Origin: Eleginops maclovinus
Taxonomy: Eukaryota; Chordata; Actinopteri; Perciformes; Eleginopidae
Length of the DNA: 64,000 nt
Direction: 5' to 3'
Assembly (NCBI RefSeq): GCF_036324505.1
Contig: NC_086355.1
Coordinates: 26,222,518 to 26,286,517, forward strand
The first letter of the stretch is position 1, and every line of letters starts with the position of its first letter. This document shows, piece by piece, positions 21,101-33,348 of the stretch. The notes beneath the pieces are model-generated. The model did not search any database, was not told the origin of the DNA, and saw nothing but the letters and a program-made list of their open reading frames with translations. The position numbers and the translations under genes are program-made.

Positions 21101-21303
21101 AATCTTAATAAACGACATGAAATTCTTGGGATTTTTTTCTGTAAATTAATATCTGTATATTTTATTTCATTTTAACCATTTTTTAATTTTTATTTTTTGT
21201 GAGAGGTACCGGATCTGCCCAAATAGGTGCCGGAACACAGGGTGGCCAAAATGAAGAGGTGCCGGATCCTGTTCCGGCAGGATCCGGCTCAAATTAACCA
21301 CTG
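18127..21303 (-). mobile_element. hAT transposon copy A (KIAA1586-like transposase)
   Basis: 3177 bp, with ends CAGTGCTTAATTTG and (complement) CAGTGGTTAATTTG, flanked by CATCCATC at 18119-18126 and 21304-21311. The duplication lies in a CATC array, so on its own it is weak evidence, but the ends match copy B (53417-61351) exactly. Subterminal sequence contains repeated TTCCGGCACCT and a palindrome around GCCGGATCC. The element is oriented on the minus strand. Confidence 0.92.
18501..20970 (-). pseudogene. hAT transposase, KIAA1586-like, one-base frameshift near the N-terminus
   Basis: The start at 20970 reads MSKRQLNLLSFFKKKEE, the usual N-terminus of this type. Near 20816-20820 copy A has CAACAAGC where copy B has CAACAGC. 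The extra A puts a TAG in frame after SAAT. Beyond it the frame is open to 18501 with the hAT core: KISVMLDESTSLS (first Asp), LIGVTCDGASVMLG (second Asp), WHCSAHRLELAV, ILDTRWVASSF, and the C-terminal dimerisation block NSIPIASAECERGFSQMN. The homologous frame in copy B is uninterrupted at this site, so the lesion is specific to this copy. Relatives named KIAA1586 and ZMYM/ZBED are domesticated hAT proteins; nothing suggests domestication here. Confidence 0.9.
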
Positions 21304-21481
21304 CATCCATCCATCCATCCATCCATCCATCCATCCATCCATCCATCCATCCATCCATCCATCCATCCATCCATCCATCCATCCATCCATCCATCCATCC
21401 ATCCATCCATCCATCCACATCCATCCATCCACATCCATCCATCCATCCATCCATCCATCCATCCATCCATCCATCCATCCA
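21304..21481. repeat. (CATC)n microsatellite
   Basis: About 178 bp of CATC repeat with two CACATC interruptions, continuing the array broken by hAT copy A. The GATG complement is also the tail unit of Rex3 LINEs, so the array could have been seeded by such a tail. Confidence 0.95.
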
Positions 21482-22494
21482 TTGCTTAATGGTAGCACGT
21501 AGTTTTGTTTAAATGTGTGTTTAAAGCCCCTATCGCTGCAGTGATGGTCATGTATGTCGTTTAGGGACAAACAATCTGTTTTCTTTTTACAGACTTTGAC
21601 TTTGGCCTTTGCCTTTAAAGTACTGCTCTGCCTAAAATACACACAGTACAACATACTGTATGCTTTGTTTCATTGTTCTGCCTCAGATTTGCTGTTATTA
21701 TTGCCACCATGATACTGTTATCTTGTACTTGTATCAGGCTTTAATTAGTAGCTCCACAGTAACTGTGTATACATTTCACGAGAGTGCCAGAACCCATATA
21801 TAGAATGCATGTTCGAGGGACTTAGGATGCTTGGATTTGCGCACAATTTTGCACAGACATGCAGGTCTTAGAAAGAAACTCATCAACAAAGGGTCCAATC
21901 AACAATGTTTAACTCCAAAACACATTGACAGAATATTGCAAAATTTGATACACATGCTCTAGGGACCAGTATTAACTGAGATTCTAAGTATCGTCCTGAC
22001 TGACTAATGTGGGTGTGGCCTATGACGTTTGCTCAATTTGCAAATAGCAAAAATGAGCTTTTAACGCAAAACTTGGGGCACACGTCACAACCCATGACCT
22101 TTAAGAGAATGTACAAAAAATCTTACATTTCTGGTAAAATAGCTCAGTAGCATCTCCTATTGTGTAGTAGTGGCATATAGTTTATGCAGGTCATTGCGGA
22201 CATTTCAGATTGGTTACTTTGAAAAATGTGTGTTTTTCCCACATTTGTAGCATACTTTTATTTACTCCTCCTAGGGAGTTGTTTTAAAAATTTGGGGTGG
22301 GTTAAGCGTATATCCAATGTGACAAAAAGGAATAGTTTATATCTCAAATGGGGAGATCGGAGGCTAAAGGAGAATGTACCATTTTTGACGATTTGAATGT
22401 GAAAGACTTCTCTTAGCGTCTCGTATATAGTTTCTCCCATATGCACAACATTTTGAAGGTGAGTTCGTAAGTGTGATGGAAACTTCTGAAGCAA
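21482..22494. other. Unrecognised noncoding sequence
   Basis: No protein similarity, no terminal repeats and no exon-like signals that I could support. The texture resembles an old interspersed repeat. Confidence 0.4.
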
Positions 22495-23180
22495 TGTAGA
22501 CGAAACTCAGAGAGACACAGTAGAGCTGGAACTTTGATGGCAATCACTGAAGGTTTATTATGAAGTTCACAGCCGGAGAATTGACAAGACATTTGCTGCA
22601 GCCACGAGTTGACAGAGCAGTTGCCACGACCAATTCTGAAGAACTCTACTACAATACGAGGTTTTAACCAGTTCAGAGTGTATAATCAACATTCCTCATC
22701 AGCGAGACCAGACAAATATGGACCCTGAACGTGCCATGGAAAAGATTGTGCGCCAGGGAACCTACGTTGCAGCACCACGTCTCTGTGTGTTATTAATAAC
22801 ATGTTAGTGGAGCCTCTGCACAGCCCTGTAACCTGCTGTATATGAACGAGTCTCTATGGCAACGTTAGCTCACCTTGTCATTGGTGTGTTAACGGGGATT
22901 TGGCTGACAAGCTTTCTAAAAGCCGGCGATTCCACAGAGGACAGAGGCTGCAGATCTTCAACACTGCCACGAGTGTCTGAACTTCTCGGGGTTCAAGAGG
23001 CAGACCAGAGAAAGTTACCTTCTGTTGCTTTGGCCTGCGCGCACTCCTGTCTTTCTCTTTTCTTTTCTCCGAGCCTGCAGCTCTGCATTGTGAGCCTGCA
23101 GCTCTGCATTGTGAATCTGTTTCTACAGCCCTCTTAACCAATAGTAAACAGGCTTACTGAGTTACTATTCTACCCGCACA
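22495..23180 (-). mobile_element. Possible solitary LTR
   Basis: Read on the minus strand, the block begins TGTGCGGGTAG and ends TCTACA. AATAAA lies about 60 bp before the end, a TATA-like ATTATACAC lies upstream, and a 21-bp CACAATGCAGAGCTG unit is duplicated in tandem near the start. This order suits U3-R-U5. There is no matching flanking duplication, no primer-binding site and no internal retroelement gene, so it is tentative. Confidence 0.3.
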
Positions 23181-23828
23181 ATTATTTCTCTGGTGTCGGA
23201 ATGTCTAGCGATGTTTGTGAATTCTTATAAACAAACACCACATCATTTCTGGTTAAAATGTGTTTTAATTGCATTACTGAGGATTGTAACAGGTATTTTA
23301 TTACCAAAATGTTACGTCTTGGGCACAATAAAATGATAAAACCCAAATGCACGACTCGACACAAAAAGAGTTTCCAAAAAAAGATTTTTTACTAGAGGTA
23401 ATATTCCATAGTCACAAAATTCTAAGCATAACGCACACTACAGTGGTGATAACTCAAAACGATCTGGCACTGGGCACAGAGACAAACACAGCTTAAATAT
23501 ACAAGGTGAACACAGGTGTAAACAATAAGGGCGGGGCAGTTAATCAGGTCAAGGGGAAATCAAGCTACCTGAAATGAGAAAGGATGTTAGTGATCAAATA
23601 AAACCGGAAATGACACACAGGAAATGGCAGACAACAAAAAGGATTATTGGACACAGACTAGACAATACATATACATAAACTAAGGTCAAAAAACCATAAC
23701 CATAATTCAGCATATTTGCCGAGACACAACACCAAATTTCAGAAGTAATGCGTTACTGCGTCACAGCAAAAGTAATAGGTACATTACTGGAACTCCGTTA
23801 CTTTTGTAACGCGTTACACCCAACACTG
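23181..23828 (-). mobile_element. Repeat ending in a hAT-type terminus
   Basis: The right edge, read on the minus strand, begins CAGTGTTGGGTGTAACGCG and continues with TTAC-rich inverted motifs (CGTTACTTTTGTAACG), a terminus common to fish hAT MITEs. I did not find the opposite end. The block interrupts the hAT pseudogene to its right. Confidence 0.4.
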
Positions 23829-24781
23829 GTGTCCATTGACTGAGTGTTGAACACCCACTTAGTGTATCCAGCACAGGATCGAATAGCTGAATTGCCCATT
23901 TCTTTTTCAAGCTGTTTTTGTCTTTGCTTGTTTGGTACTCTCTTTGCCCAAGGGTGCTGCTGACAACGGCGCAGTAGAGACCAGACGGCTGTTTGGCAGG
24001 CCTCTTGTGCGGTCTCTCGTCGTTGTCTTCCATACACACGCCAACTGACTGACAGAATGCTTTGATTTCTGTCCAGATGTCCTCCCACTTTCACTTGTAG
24101 TCCTCATGTTTTCCAAGCATTTCATCATGGACTCAATGACACTTGCATCCTTAGACAGGGTCGTATCTTTTCCTTGAAGTGCCTTGTGTACGACATGCAC
24201 CATGCTGAGCAACTGGTGGAAAATAATCAGACTCACGCAGAAATCTGCACTTATACAGACCAGACGCCTCCACAAACCTACGATACGGTGGCATGGACAG
24301 TTCGGACAAGGTGGAGATCAGGGCCTTCATAGAGTATTTTATAGCAGACACGTTTTTCCATCTACAAGCCCACCTTGTGTCGCTCAGTGATGTATGCTCC
24401 GCTGTATCACCAAGCTCTTTTCGTTGCTGTTGGTATGCATGATGAGTTCCCGGTTGGGCAAAGAAGGTGTACAGACTCCCAAGGGTGAGAAAAAAAACCA
24501 TTGCTGTGCGATTTGATTTACACGCATCCACCAGAAGAAGGTTCAATTTGTGGGCCATGCAATGGATGTATACAGCCGACCGGTGATCCTGGCATAGTTT
24601 TTGTTGAACACCATTAACATACGTCCGCCCCTTCCGAACAATCCACAAATCAAATGATTCGCTCTTTTATTTCCAGTACCTTTGCATATCTGATGCACAG
24701 TCATTTGCTCCTGCTTAAATGAACGTGCGTTCACAAAAATGATGTTAAAACTGTTAATCCTCAACGCTACCAACGCTATTG
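23829..24781 (-). pseudogene. hAT transposase remnant (ZMYM1-like), C-terminal part
   Basis: Minus-strand frames with shifts spell IHCMAHKLNLLLVDACKSNR, LSDTRWACRWKN, RRFVEASGLYK, HKALQGKD and SKDASVIESMMKCLENM, diagnostic of ZMYM1-like hAT proteins. The N-terminal part lies at 28271-28665, beyond a younger hAT insertion. The conserved region between them is largely deleted, and the C-terminal end is cut at 23828. No functional reading frame remains. Confidence 0.75.
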
Positions 24782-24789
24782 AATGGGGC

Positions 24790-27700
24790 CATAGGCGCCG
24801 ATACCGTGGGTGCTTCGGGGCCCGAGCACCCACGGAGATTGCCGAGCACCCACGGAGATTTAACCGCACACACGGAGATTGCCGAGCACCCACGAAGATT
24901 TAAACCGTTTAACCGCCAATGTAGAGCGCAGCTGGCTTACGAAATGGAGAGATTTCTGATAAAACCCCCCAAAAAAAACATCAAGCGATGCTCAAACTTC
25001 CACAAGTGCCCAGTCAACTAACGGTAGGCCTAACGAAGATAACCAAAGCAGTGAAGGTGTGCGGAAAAAAGGACGGTCATTTCAGGCTAGTTGGAAGACG
25101 AAATTCCCGTGGATAGCATATGCCACCACCAAAGACAAGGTATTTTGTGAAGTTTGCACAACTGCTAAAAAAATGAATGCTCCGCTTCCATCAACAACAC
25201 ACGATCAAGAATCGTTCAAAGGTTTTGTACAGGATGGCTTTTCCAGCTGGTCTAAAGCACTGGAACGATTCAGATCTCATGAAAAGTCAAATTTGCATCG
25301 CATTGCTGCTAGCATTGTTGCTGCTGCTAATGCAGGTGTTAATGTTGCCGCTTCTATTTCTGCTGGAAAACTAAAGCAGATGTCTGATGCCAGAATAGCT
25401 TTGTTGGCTGTCCTATCGTCTATTCAATATCTCTCGTGTCAGGGATTGGCCATTCGAGGAAAAACAGACCAGGCTTCCAATTTGATACAGTTGCTAAACT
25501 TACGTGCAGAAGATATCCCAGAGTTACAGTCATGGCTGGCTCGGAAGGAGAGCAAGTGGCTATCTCATGACATCCTCAACGAGATGACTGAAATTATGGC
25601 CCATGATGTGATGAGAACGCTAATTGGAGAAATTAAGTCTGCTGAGTTTTTCTCTGTGATTATGGATGAGACCGCCGATATTACGGTCAAAGAGCAGGTG
25701 TCTATCTGCTTCCGTTTTGTGACTGAAGATCTGGAACCAGAGGAACTTTTTCTTGGATTTTATCAGACATCAAAAACGACAGCAGAAACCCTTTTTCAGC
25801 TTTTAAAAGACGTTTTGGTTAGATTCTCACTGCCAGTCAGTAAATGCAGAGGACAATGCTATGACATGGCATTAGAACAGGTCTACAGGCTCGCATGCGG
25901 GAGCTGGAGCCCCGAGCACAGTACATCCATTGCACTGCTCATGTTATGAATTTGGTTGTGCATGATGTCGCCCAAAACATTCCACCATGTCGGAACTTCA
26001 TGGTACTTATTCGTGACATGGTAACACTCATCAGAAATTCCCCAAAGCGACTCACCTGGTTCCAAGAGTTTCAAGGCAAAGACGCATCATCTTTGAAACC
26101 GTTATGCCCGACGCGCTGGACCATGACAACGGCCTCGTTACAAGCCATTGCTTCCAACTACAGCGCGCTACTGGAATTTCTGGAGGACCTGTCTCTGAAC
26201 GAAAAAGGTGACGCAGGAGGTAAAGCCTACGGTTTTCTTTTGCACCTGCAGAAATTTAGCACTTTTTTCTCTTTGAAACTCATGCTGAAATTCTTCTCTC
26301 GCATGGAAACAGTCAATGCTGCACTCCAAAAGAGGAGTTTGCACCTACAGAAAGCTAGGCAGATGGTTGACACGCTCAGAGAAGACATAAAGTGTCTTCG
26401 TGAAGAAGGATTCCAAGGATTTTGGGAAAACACAACTGCAGCAGCACATGACTTGAATTTGGAGAGCCCAGCTGTGCCAAGGCCAAGAAAAATACCCCGC
26501 CGACTGGAAGATGGAGGTTTGCCGCACTGCTTTCAAACACCAGAAACAATGTACCGACAGCAATTCTTTGAGATCATGGATACAGCGTCAACATGCCTGG
26601 ACTGCAGGTTTAGTCCTTCTGTATTCGAACGCATGCAAGATGTTGAGGATTTTCTGATCGGGAAGGGTGACTGCAAAAGCATCATGGAGTTCTATAGGGA
26701 TGATTTGGATGAGAAAAGGCTCAGGCTGCATCGTGATATGTGCATTGACTTAGCAAAGCAACGAGGAGTTCGCCTAGCTTCTTTTCAAGATGTAGTGGAC
26801 TTCCTAAAAGGCAATCAGGGAGAGCACCTGAGAATCATGTTGCCAGAGATGACCAAACTAGTGAAACTCGCACTGACTGTCCCAGTAACATCCTGCAGTT
26901 CAGAGAGGTCATTTTCAGGCCTGCGGCGACTTAAAACTTATTTGAGGTCCACGATGGGGCAAGCAAGACTGACCCATATTGCTGTATTGAACACTCACAA
27001 GGATGTATCAAGAAATAGGAATCTGGATGTAATCGCAGACGAATTCATCAAGCGCACTGCTGCGAGGAGTGCCACTTTCCTCATAAAGAAGTAGCGTCAA
27101 TGGTGAGTGAAAACAAATCCAATTTTGATATTTAGTAGCTGTGTGGGCCTATGTGTTGATGGTTAATTGACTGCATTTTACTGCGTGGACCTGTATGCTT
27201 TGTGTGTGTAACAACAGCATTAGATGGCCGATTATAACTTGTTTGGCTGGCGGCGTACGTGTCTCACAGCCACGGTGGTGTCGAATTTGCGTTGGATTGT
27301 GCACTTGGCCTTAGTTAATGCGAGTCGTTTTACTAAATCATCTTGGTGGAATTGATTATTACTTCAGATCATCTACCTGTGCATCGAACCATCCTGCCTG
27401 CCTCAACGACGACTCTTTTGCCTCTTCCTCGCCGGTACTTCTATATCTGACCTGCCTGCCGTGCATCGAACCTGGACTGTGACTGTGACCATCGGACTCC
27501 TCTACTGCCTTTCCCATACTGGATATTGTTTTATTTGTTTTTGAACTGCCTACCTGTTTACCGAACCTTTTCAGTAAAGATTATTGATTGCACTCACCCC
27601 CTCGTGCGTTTGAATCCTCAAACTCTGCATCCAGGGCTCGACATTAACTTTTTGGCTTACCAGCCAACATGACTGGTAGATGAAAATAATTACCAGCATA

Positions 27701-28262
27701 TTACCATCATATTTTTACCGGCCAAAATTAAACCTGGCTTTTCAGACCTACTCTGACATTGTTTGACATAAACAACCTGTAGCCTAAATAACCCTATGGA
27801 AGTAGTATTATTTACATTCATTTGTGCCTAATTTGATATGTGCCTAAATGATCATTTATTATTTGAATAATTCATAGAGGCTTATGCCACCTTCCGTCTT
27901 AGATGCAAAAGACTTTTATTTTGATAAAGGTATCGAAAATGTGTTTATGTCACCGTGGGAACGTGAACTTGTCATTACGACTTCAGATCTGGTTACGGAT
28001 GGATGCACATGCACAAAGTTAACAAATTGTATGGTTTAATGGACCCGTAAGAGAGCTCTTATGGTGTTTTACCCATTTATATTGTTAGGCTACAGAAGAA
28101 TACATGGCGCTGAAATCCATGCGTTTGACTACTTTTTCCAAATCCATAGGGCAAAAAGTCACGTAGGCTATGTTTTTTGCATAAGGTTTATCTTGGGCGT
28201 CGAGGGTCGGGCTTTAAACTTTTTAGAGCACCCACCGGCAGAAACATAAATCGGCGCCTATG
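24790..28262 (+). mobile_element. hAT transposon with CATAGGCGCCGAT termini
   Basis: 3473 bp. Inverted ends are CATAGGCGCCGAT, with flanking 8-mers AATGGGGC (24782-24789) and AATGGGCC (28263-28270), one mismatch. It splits an older minus-strand hAT pseudogene. A CACCCACGGAGATT-like unit is repeated near the left end. At 27629 a second terminus-like sequence, CAGGGCTCGACATTAAC, suggests a truncated further insertion in the 3' noncoding part. Confidence 0.85.
24944..27094 (+). pseudogene. hAT transposase with TTF-type zinc finger (ZMYM1-like), two frameshifts
   Basis: Starts MERFLIKPPKK. An indel in the following A-run (near 24973) shifts the frame, which resumes with GRPNEDNQSSEGVRKKG. The TTF-type finger region is FPWIAYATTKDKVFCEVC to SHEKSNLHR. 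The catalytic core has FFSVIMDETADI (first Asp). A deletion or shift at 25866-25895 destroys the usual CYDGASNM second-Asp motif, leaving CYDMALEQ. The frame resumes with QYIHCTAHVMNLVVHD, PLCPTRWTMTT and the dimerisation block VPVTSCSSERSFSGLRRLK, ending at 27094. Broken but fairly young, as most of the frame is open. Confidence 0.88.
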
Positions 28263-28270
28263 AATGGGCC

Positions 28271-28665
28271 ATTTATCCTTGAACTGAAAGCTGTGCTGCG
28301 CTTTGAGTACCATTTGCATAGCTCCAAAAGGTTTCCTCGATTCGAAGAGCTCTCCCGTTCATCGTGCCTTCGTAGAGGCAGCCCCTGTTTGCCAAGATAA
28401 AGCATCATATCCAGGATATTGGCTGCATATTCCCCGTTACATTTAACAGTTGCTTTGTGAGACTGGGCCACTCAACTGGGCTGCAACAGAACCAGTGGTT
28501 TTAGATGTTACCGGCGGAGCAGCTCCCTGCTCGCCTCCCGCCGCTCCCGGCTCTGCTCTCGGCTCAACTATCTTGGGGGGTGTTCGTTGTGGCATTGGGA
28601 TTACTTGTTTTAATGTTTGCCTTGAAAAATGTTCGTATATACATTTTTGACCTCCAATGTACACT
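28271..28665 (-). pseudogene. hAT transposase remnant (ZMYM1-like), N-terminal part
   Basis: Minus-strand frames read VKCNGEYAANILDMMLYLGK, then RESSSNRGNLLELCKWYSK and FSSRINGPF, the region preceding the catalytic core in ZMYM1-like hAT proteins. It belongs with 23829-24781; codons for N-G-P-F meet N-S on the other side of the 24790-28262 insertion. A frameshift separates it from the acidic leader upstream. Confidence 0.7.
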
Positions 28666-29236
28666 AGCTAAAGCTTATTTTGAAACTTGCTTCTCTGTAA
28701 TTGGTGGGTTTAATTTCAAGAGAAGGCTTCGGTGTCGGATCGTGATGTGATTGGCCACAGAGGGGATTGAAACATGCCCGCGTAGGCGCTTGCCCAGCGT
28801 CAGGTCAATAGTATGATCCTGCAATAGCGGAGGCTGCATAGCATCGCTAATGTCAAAGAGACATACATTATACATTATATTTTAATTTTACCAGGATGCA
28901 ATGACAAAAATATTTGGTAGGTTGTGCCTTCCCTAGCCTACATTTCCTGCCGCCCATGCCAACAACCTGTATAAGGAAATCACCAACACTAGCACTGTGG
29001 TTACAATATCAATCTATCCAGCAGATCGATAGCCTAAAGGTTAAACACACAATCAACATAAACTATACTTTCACTCACCAAAGCTCCAGTAGATGCTCAA
29101 CTGCTTTCATTTTATGTTTGTATTATTTTCCGCTTGTGATGTAGTCTAAGCCCTCTCATCTCCTCTTCATAACTGCACTTTACGCTGCACACAAGTACGG
29201 TCATCAGCAGGGACGTGCACAGACATTTGGAGGGGC

Positions 29237-32200
29237 CAGGGGCGCAGATAGCGTGTACGTCGTGGGGGTTCTGACGTACACAGATTCGAACGACCTTCAA
29301 TCCGTCCCCCTCACTTTTATTTGGAAAAAAAAATCAGCTTTCTGTCTTTGCATAAGGCGAACCTCTCAGACAATCAAAAGACTAATTTACTGCTTTGCAA
29401 CAACTCACATAAAACAGTCAGATCAAAGACGGATCTTCGTTTTCAGAGATTCTAAAAGTTATCTTTCTGGCGTTGTCTCACGCCTGGTTTCCATGGTTAC
29501 CCAGAACGAGTATGACAGGCATCAGTGAGACACCTCCTAATTCAGGACCCCATAACACATGCAGGATGAGGCCAGCCAGACCTAAGAAGCAGAAAACTAT
29601 TGCATCGTTTTTTTTAAAAGCATCAACTGTAAGTAAACTGTGCATTACGGTATCATATCACCTTGCATTTTTTTGGTTGTCTGTTCGGAGTAATGTCGCC
29701 GTTTAAGAAAAACTGTATGGAGTAGGCCTAGAGACAGACAGTGAGAACGTAGAGGAAGAGAAGTGCCAATTTCACAAGGGGAGGGAATCAACCTTTATGC
29801 ATTTATTTATTTATTTATTATCAGTTTAATCGGCCATTGCAACTTTCTGGAGTTGTTGGGGGTCTTTTGGAAATGTGTACTTGAATCTGTGATGGTGTAT
29901 CTAATGGTGTAGGCTTAGCCTAAGTTGTTACAGGTTGAATCATGAGAAAAACGAACTTTAGAGCTAGACAAATGCCACTGTAGTGGCGCTAACGTGATCA
30001 TTTTAAACTATAAACAGTAATTTTAATTACTAACACTCAGTCAGATATCATGACAGATATTAACTGAAATGGACATGGTAATATTCAATCATTTAGACTG
30101 ACGCAATGTGTTCAATTTAAGGTGAATCAGTGTTGGCGTTTAGCAGATCCCCATTGAACCTCCATTGAACTTGAATGACTGAGCCTGTTAGCTTGCTATC
30201 TTACCAGACACAGTACATTATTTTTTGTCCAGAATCGAACTTTGTAGGCATTACTAACCATTATAGACAAAAGTGCACTACACAAAATTACATATATTTT
30301 ATTATTTTGAAGCTTATGAAAATAAAATGCTTGTAGGCTACTATGATGCTGGTTGACACACTCATTTATACAGACAGGAAGTTTGCCTCCCATAGCAACA
30401 CATTATGTTGGCATACTTATAGAATCTTACAATCTCTTGTAGAGATATGCCGTCTGGGACCGGTAGCCTCTGTGGTAGCTTGTATGTCCACGTTAAGTTA
30501 CTGTTAATGGTGCTAATGCCTTAAAGCAGTTATAATGTTTATAGTATATTAAAATGTTATCATGGTCCTGGCCTGCAGGTAGTTCCTGAAGATGGCAGTG
30601 AGAGAGGTGAAACTGAAAGTGATCCACCACTGGAGGGTAGCAGCAGTAGTAGTGCATTAGGCCTACAGCTGGAAGAGGCAGAAGGAAGAGAGGGAGAAGA
30701 GGGAGGGACAGAAGAAGGAGAGAGAGGAGGAGGGTCAGAAGAAGGATGGACAGGAGACGAGATGGCAAGGCCAGAGGCAGATGTAGGAAAGGGAGAGGAG
30801 GTTGACATGATTAGTACATATGCGAAACCAAATCAACCTGACCCTAAATTTGTGAAAAAACAAGTGATGAAGGACCGTACTCTGTCATTCCAGAAAGCAT
30901 GGTATGAAAAGCATCCCTGGCTGCATGTCAATCCTGGCATCGATGGTGTTCTGTGTTTTCAGTGCTCTAAATATTACAGAAGTGCAAAACCAGCTCAAGC
31001 CAAGAGCATAGACCCAGCTTTTGTAAACTCCGGCTTTAGAAACTGGAGAAAAAGCCCTGGAAAGATTCTCCATCCACGAAAAATCAGCTGGTCACAAAGT
31101 GGCTGTCACAACAGCTGCATATGAAAGTAAACCTATAACCACACAATTGAGCAGTGCAGTCAGTGCGCAACAGGCAGAAAGCAGAGAAAGCCTGTTAAAA
31201 ATAATAGGGGGTGTTATGCACCTGGCAAGGCAGGGGATGACCTTTAGGGGGCATGAAAATCATGAAGGCAACTTTAACCAGCTCCTGAAATACAAAGCTG
31301 AGGGGGATCCAGCTTTTACAAGATGGTTGTCTGGAAAGAGGGGAGTGCACACATCTTGGGATTGCCAAAATGAGATGTTAGATTTGATGAGTACATCAAT
31401 CATCAGGGAAATTGCACATGAGATACAGTCCCTCCCAGTTTTACAGTATGCCATCATAATGGATGGGACAAGGGATATCTCAGGCGTGGAGCAGGAGGCC
31501 CTGTGTCTACGTTATGTTGACAAAGATTTGATGGTGCATGAAGAGTTCATTGGGTTGTATGAGACAACTTCAACAACAGGCGAAAATCTTGCCAAAATCA
31601 TTTTGGATGTGCTGTTGAGATTAAATCTGCCAATATCGAGCCTTAGAGGTCAGGCATACGATGGTGCTTCAAATATGTCTGGCAAATATGCAGGCGCCCA
31701 AGCAGTCATCCAAAGAAGCCAGCCATTAGCACCATATATCCATTGTGGTGCACACTGTGTAAATTTAGTCACACAGCAAGCTTGCACAACCTCCCCTTTC
31801 ATCAGAAATGCCCTTGACTGGATCCATGACCTTGGCACATTTTGTGGTCAGTCTGGCAAACTGAAAGACAAATTCAAAGCCATTGCCGCATCTGAAGGAG
31901 AAGGGCCAGTGCAGTCTATCAGGCCTTTATGTCCCACAAGGTGGACAGTACGCACACCTGCTATCCGTGCTGTTCTCGGGCAATATGGCACAGTGCTGCA
32001 ATCACTCGATCAGATGTCTGCAAGCAATTCGGAATCTGCAAGTCGGGCAGAGGGCCTACATGTTAGGCTGCAACAAGGCAATGTTGTACTGGGGCTCATG
32101 CTGGCCTTAGATGTGATTAGGGAACTGGAATTGCTGAATACATCTCTCCAGAAAAGAACCCAGACAGTGGAGGGCATGGTCTCTGCAGTCTCTGTTGTCC

Positions 32201-33348
32201 AAGAGAGTTTAAGATCCAAAAGAAAGTCAGACCACTTTGAGGCAGTCTTTAAGGAAGCAGAGGACATGGTTGAGAAGCTGTCTCTAGAGCCCATTGCTCT
32301 ACCTCGCACACAAAGGCCCCCTAAGAGGTATTCTGGGCCAGCACCTGCACACAGGCCTGCATCTGCTGTGGAGTTCCACAGAGTGGAGTTCTACCGAGTC
32401 CTGGACAAAGTAGACACACAACTTACCGACAGGTTTATGCAGCCTGGAATAGATGCACTTAAGGAATTGGAGGCCTTGCTGCTGACCCCCACTGCAAGCA
32501 ATGTAGAGAGAGATGCCCAGAGAAATGCAGAGAAATACCCTGAGCTCCAGTGGGAAGATTTGAAAATCCAATTAGCTATGTTTAAGAACAAGTACAATTA
32601 CAAAACCACTGCAGATGCTGCACAGCTCCTAAAAGCAATGCCTGTTGAAGTTCGTGCCCTTTTTGCGCAAGTTGAGACAGTGGTCCGATTGTTAATGGTT
32701 GTGCCTGCATCGTCTGCTGAGGCAGAGAGGAGTTTCAGTGGCTTGCGCAGGCTTAAAACATGGTTGCGGTCTACCACCACCCAAAAAAGGGTGAATGGAA
32801 TGGCAGTGTGCCATATCCACCAAGAGAGGCTGGACAAACTTAATAGCAAAGACATTGCCCAACAGTATATTCAGGGCAAGGATCGGAGGAGAGAGATTTT
32901 TGGATCTTTCACTTAATCTGTTTTTGCATTTGAGGCCACTTATTGAAAACTCATGTAGAGTACTTTTTTACAAACTTATTTTTGTATATATGTAGGCTTT
33001 GCTGTTTGTGTTTGTAAGGCACAGTAAGAAGTGTTTTAATTACATTTTTGTTTTTTACAGCCTGCTCTTTTGGTGTGAATCAGTGTGCTTAAAGTCAGTT
33101 AATGTTTAAATAAAACAGTTTTTGCATACTGCATGTGGCATGCTTGGTGAGTGATTGGAAGCAGTACCAATATGCTTTATTTCTTGCAATGATGGGCAAA
33201 TAAGTTTGATGGGTTATGTCATGGCTGAGTAATAGCGCCGCCCTGAGGGCATCAGAGTATATTCTTCGCACAACACAGGGTTGGGGGGAGGGGGGGCGTT
33301 GCTGACAGCTTTGTCCCCCACAGTTTCAAAAACCTATCTGCGCCCCTG
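29237..33348 (+). mobile_element. hAT transposon with CAGGGGCGCAGATAG termini
   Basis: 4112 bp. Inverted ends CAGGGGCGCAGATAG, with perfect 8-bp duplications GGAGGGGC (29229-29236 and 33349-33356). It landed 29 bp inside the left end of the older non-autonomous hAT. It carries one two-exon transposase gene on the plus strand. Confidence 0.92.
29566..32916 (+). pseudogene. hAT transposase (ZMYM1-like, TTF finger), one frameshift
   Basis: Exon 1 (29566-29628) reads MRPARPKKQKTIASFFLKAS and ends at a GTAAGT donor. Exon 2 starts at 30579 after TGCAG and continues in phase with an acidic Glu/Gly/Ser leader (about 30590-30760). The finger region KHPWLHVNPGIDGVLCFQCS follows. An extra A in the run at 31048-31053 shifts the frame before the finger ends. 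After it the frame is open: YAIIMDGTRDISG (first Asp, with Gly in place of the usual Glu after it), RGQAYDGASNMSG (second Asp), IHCGAHCVNLV, LCPTRWTVRT and the dimerisation block VPASSAEAERSFSGLRRLK, stop at 32916. Apart from one base it looks complete. Confidence 0.9.

Noticed and set aside
21167..21654. Open frames of Ser-Ile-His-Pro or Met-Asp-Gly-Trp repeats
   Set aside because: Produced by the CATC tetranucleotide array.
23761..24893. Separate small genes on the minus strand
   Set aside because: They are frameshifted pieces of one ZMYM1-like hAT pseudogene.
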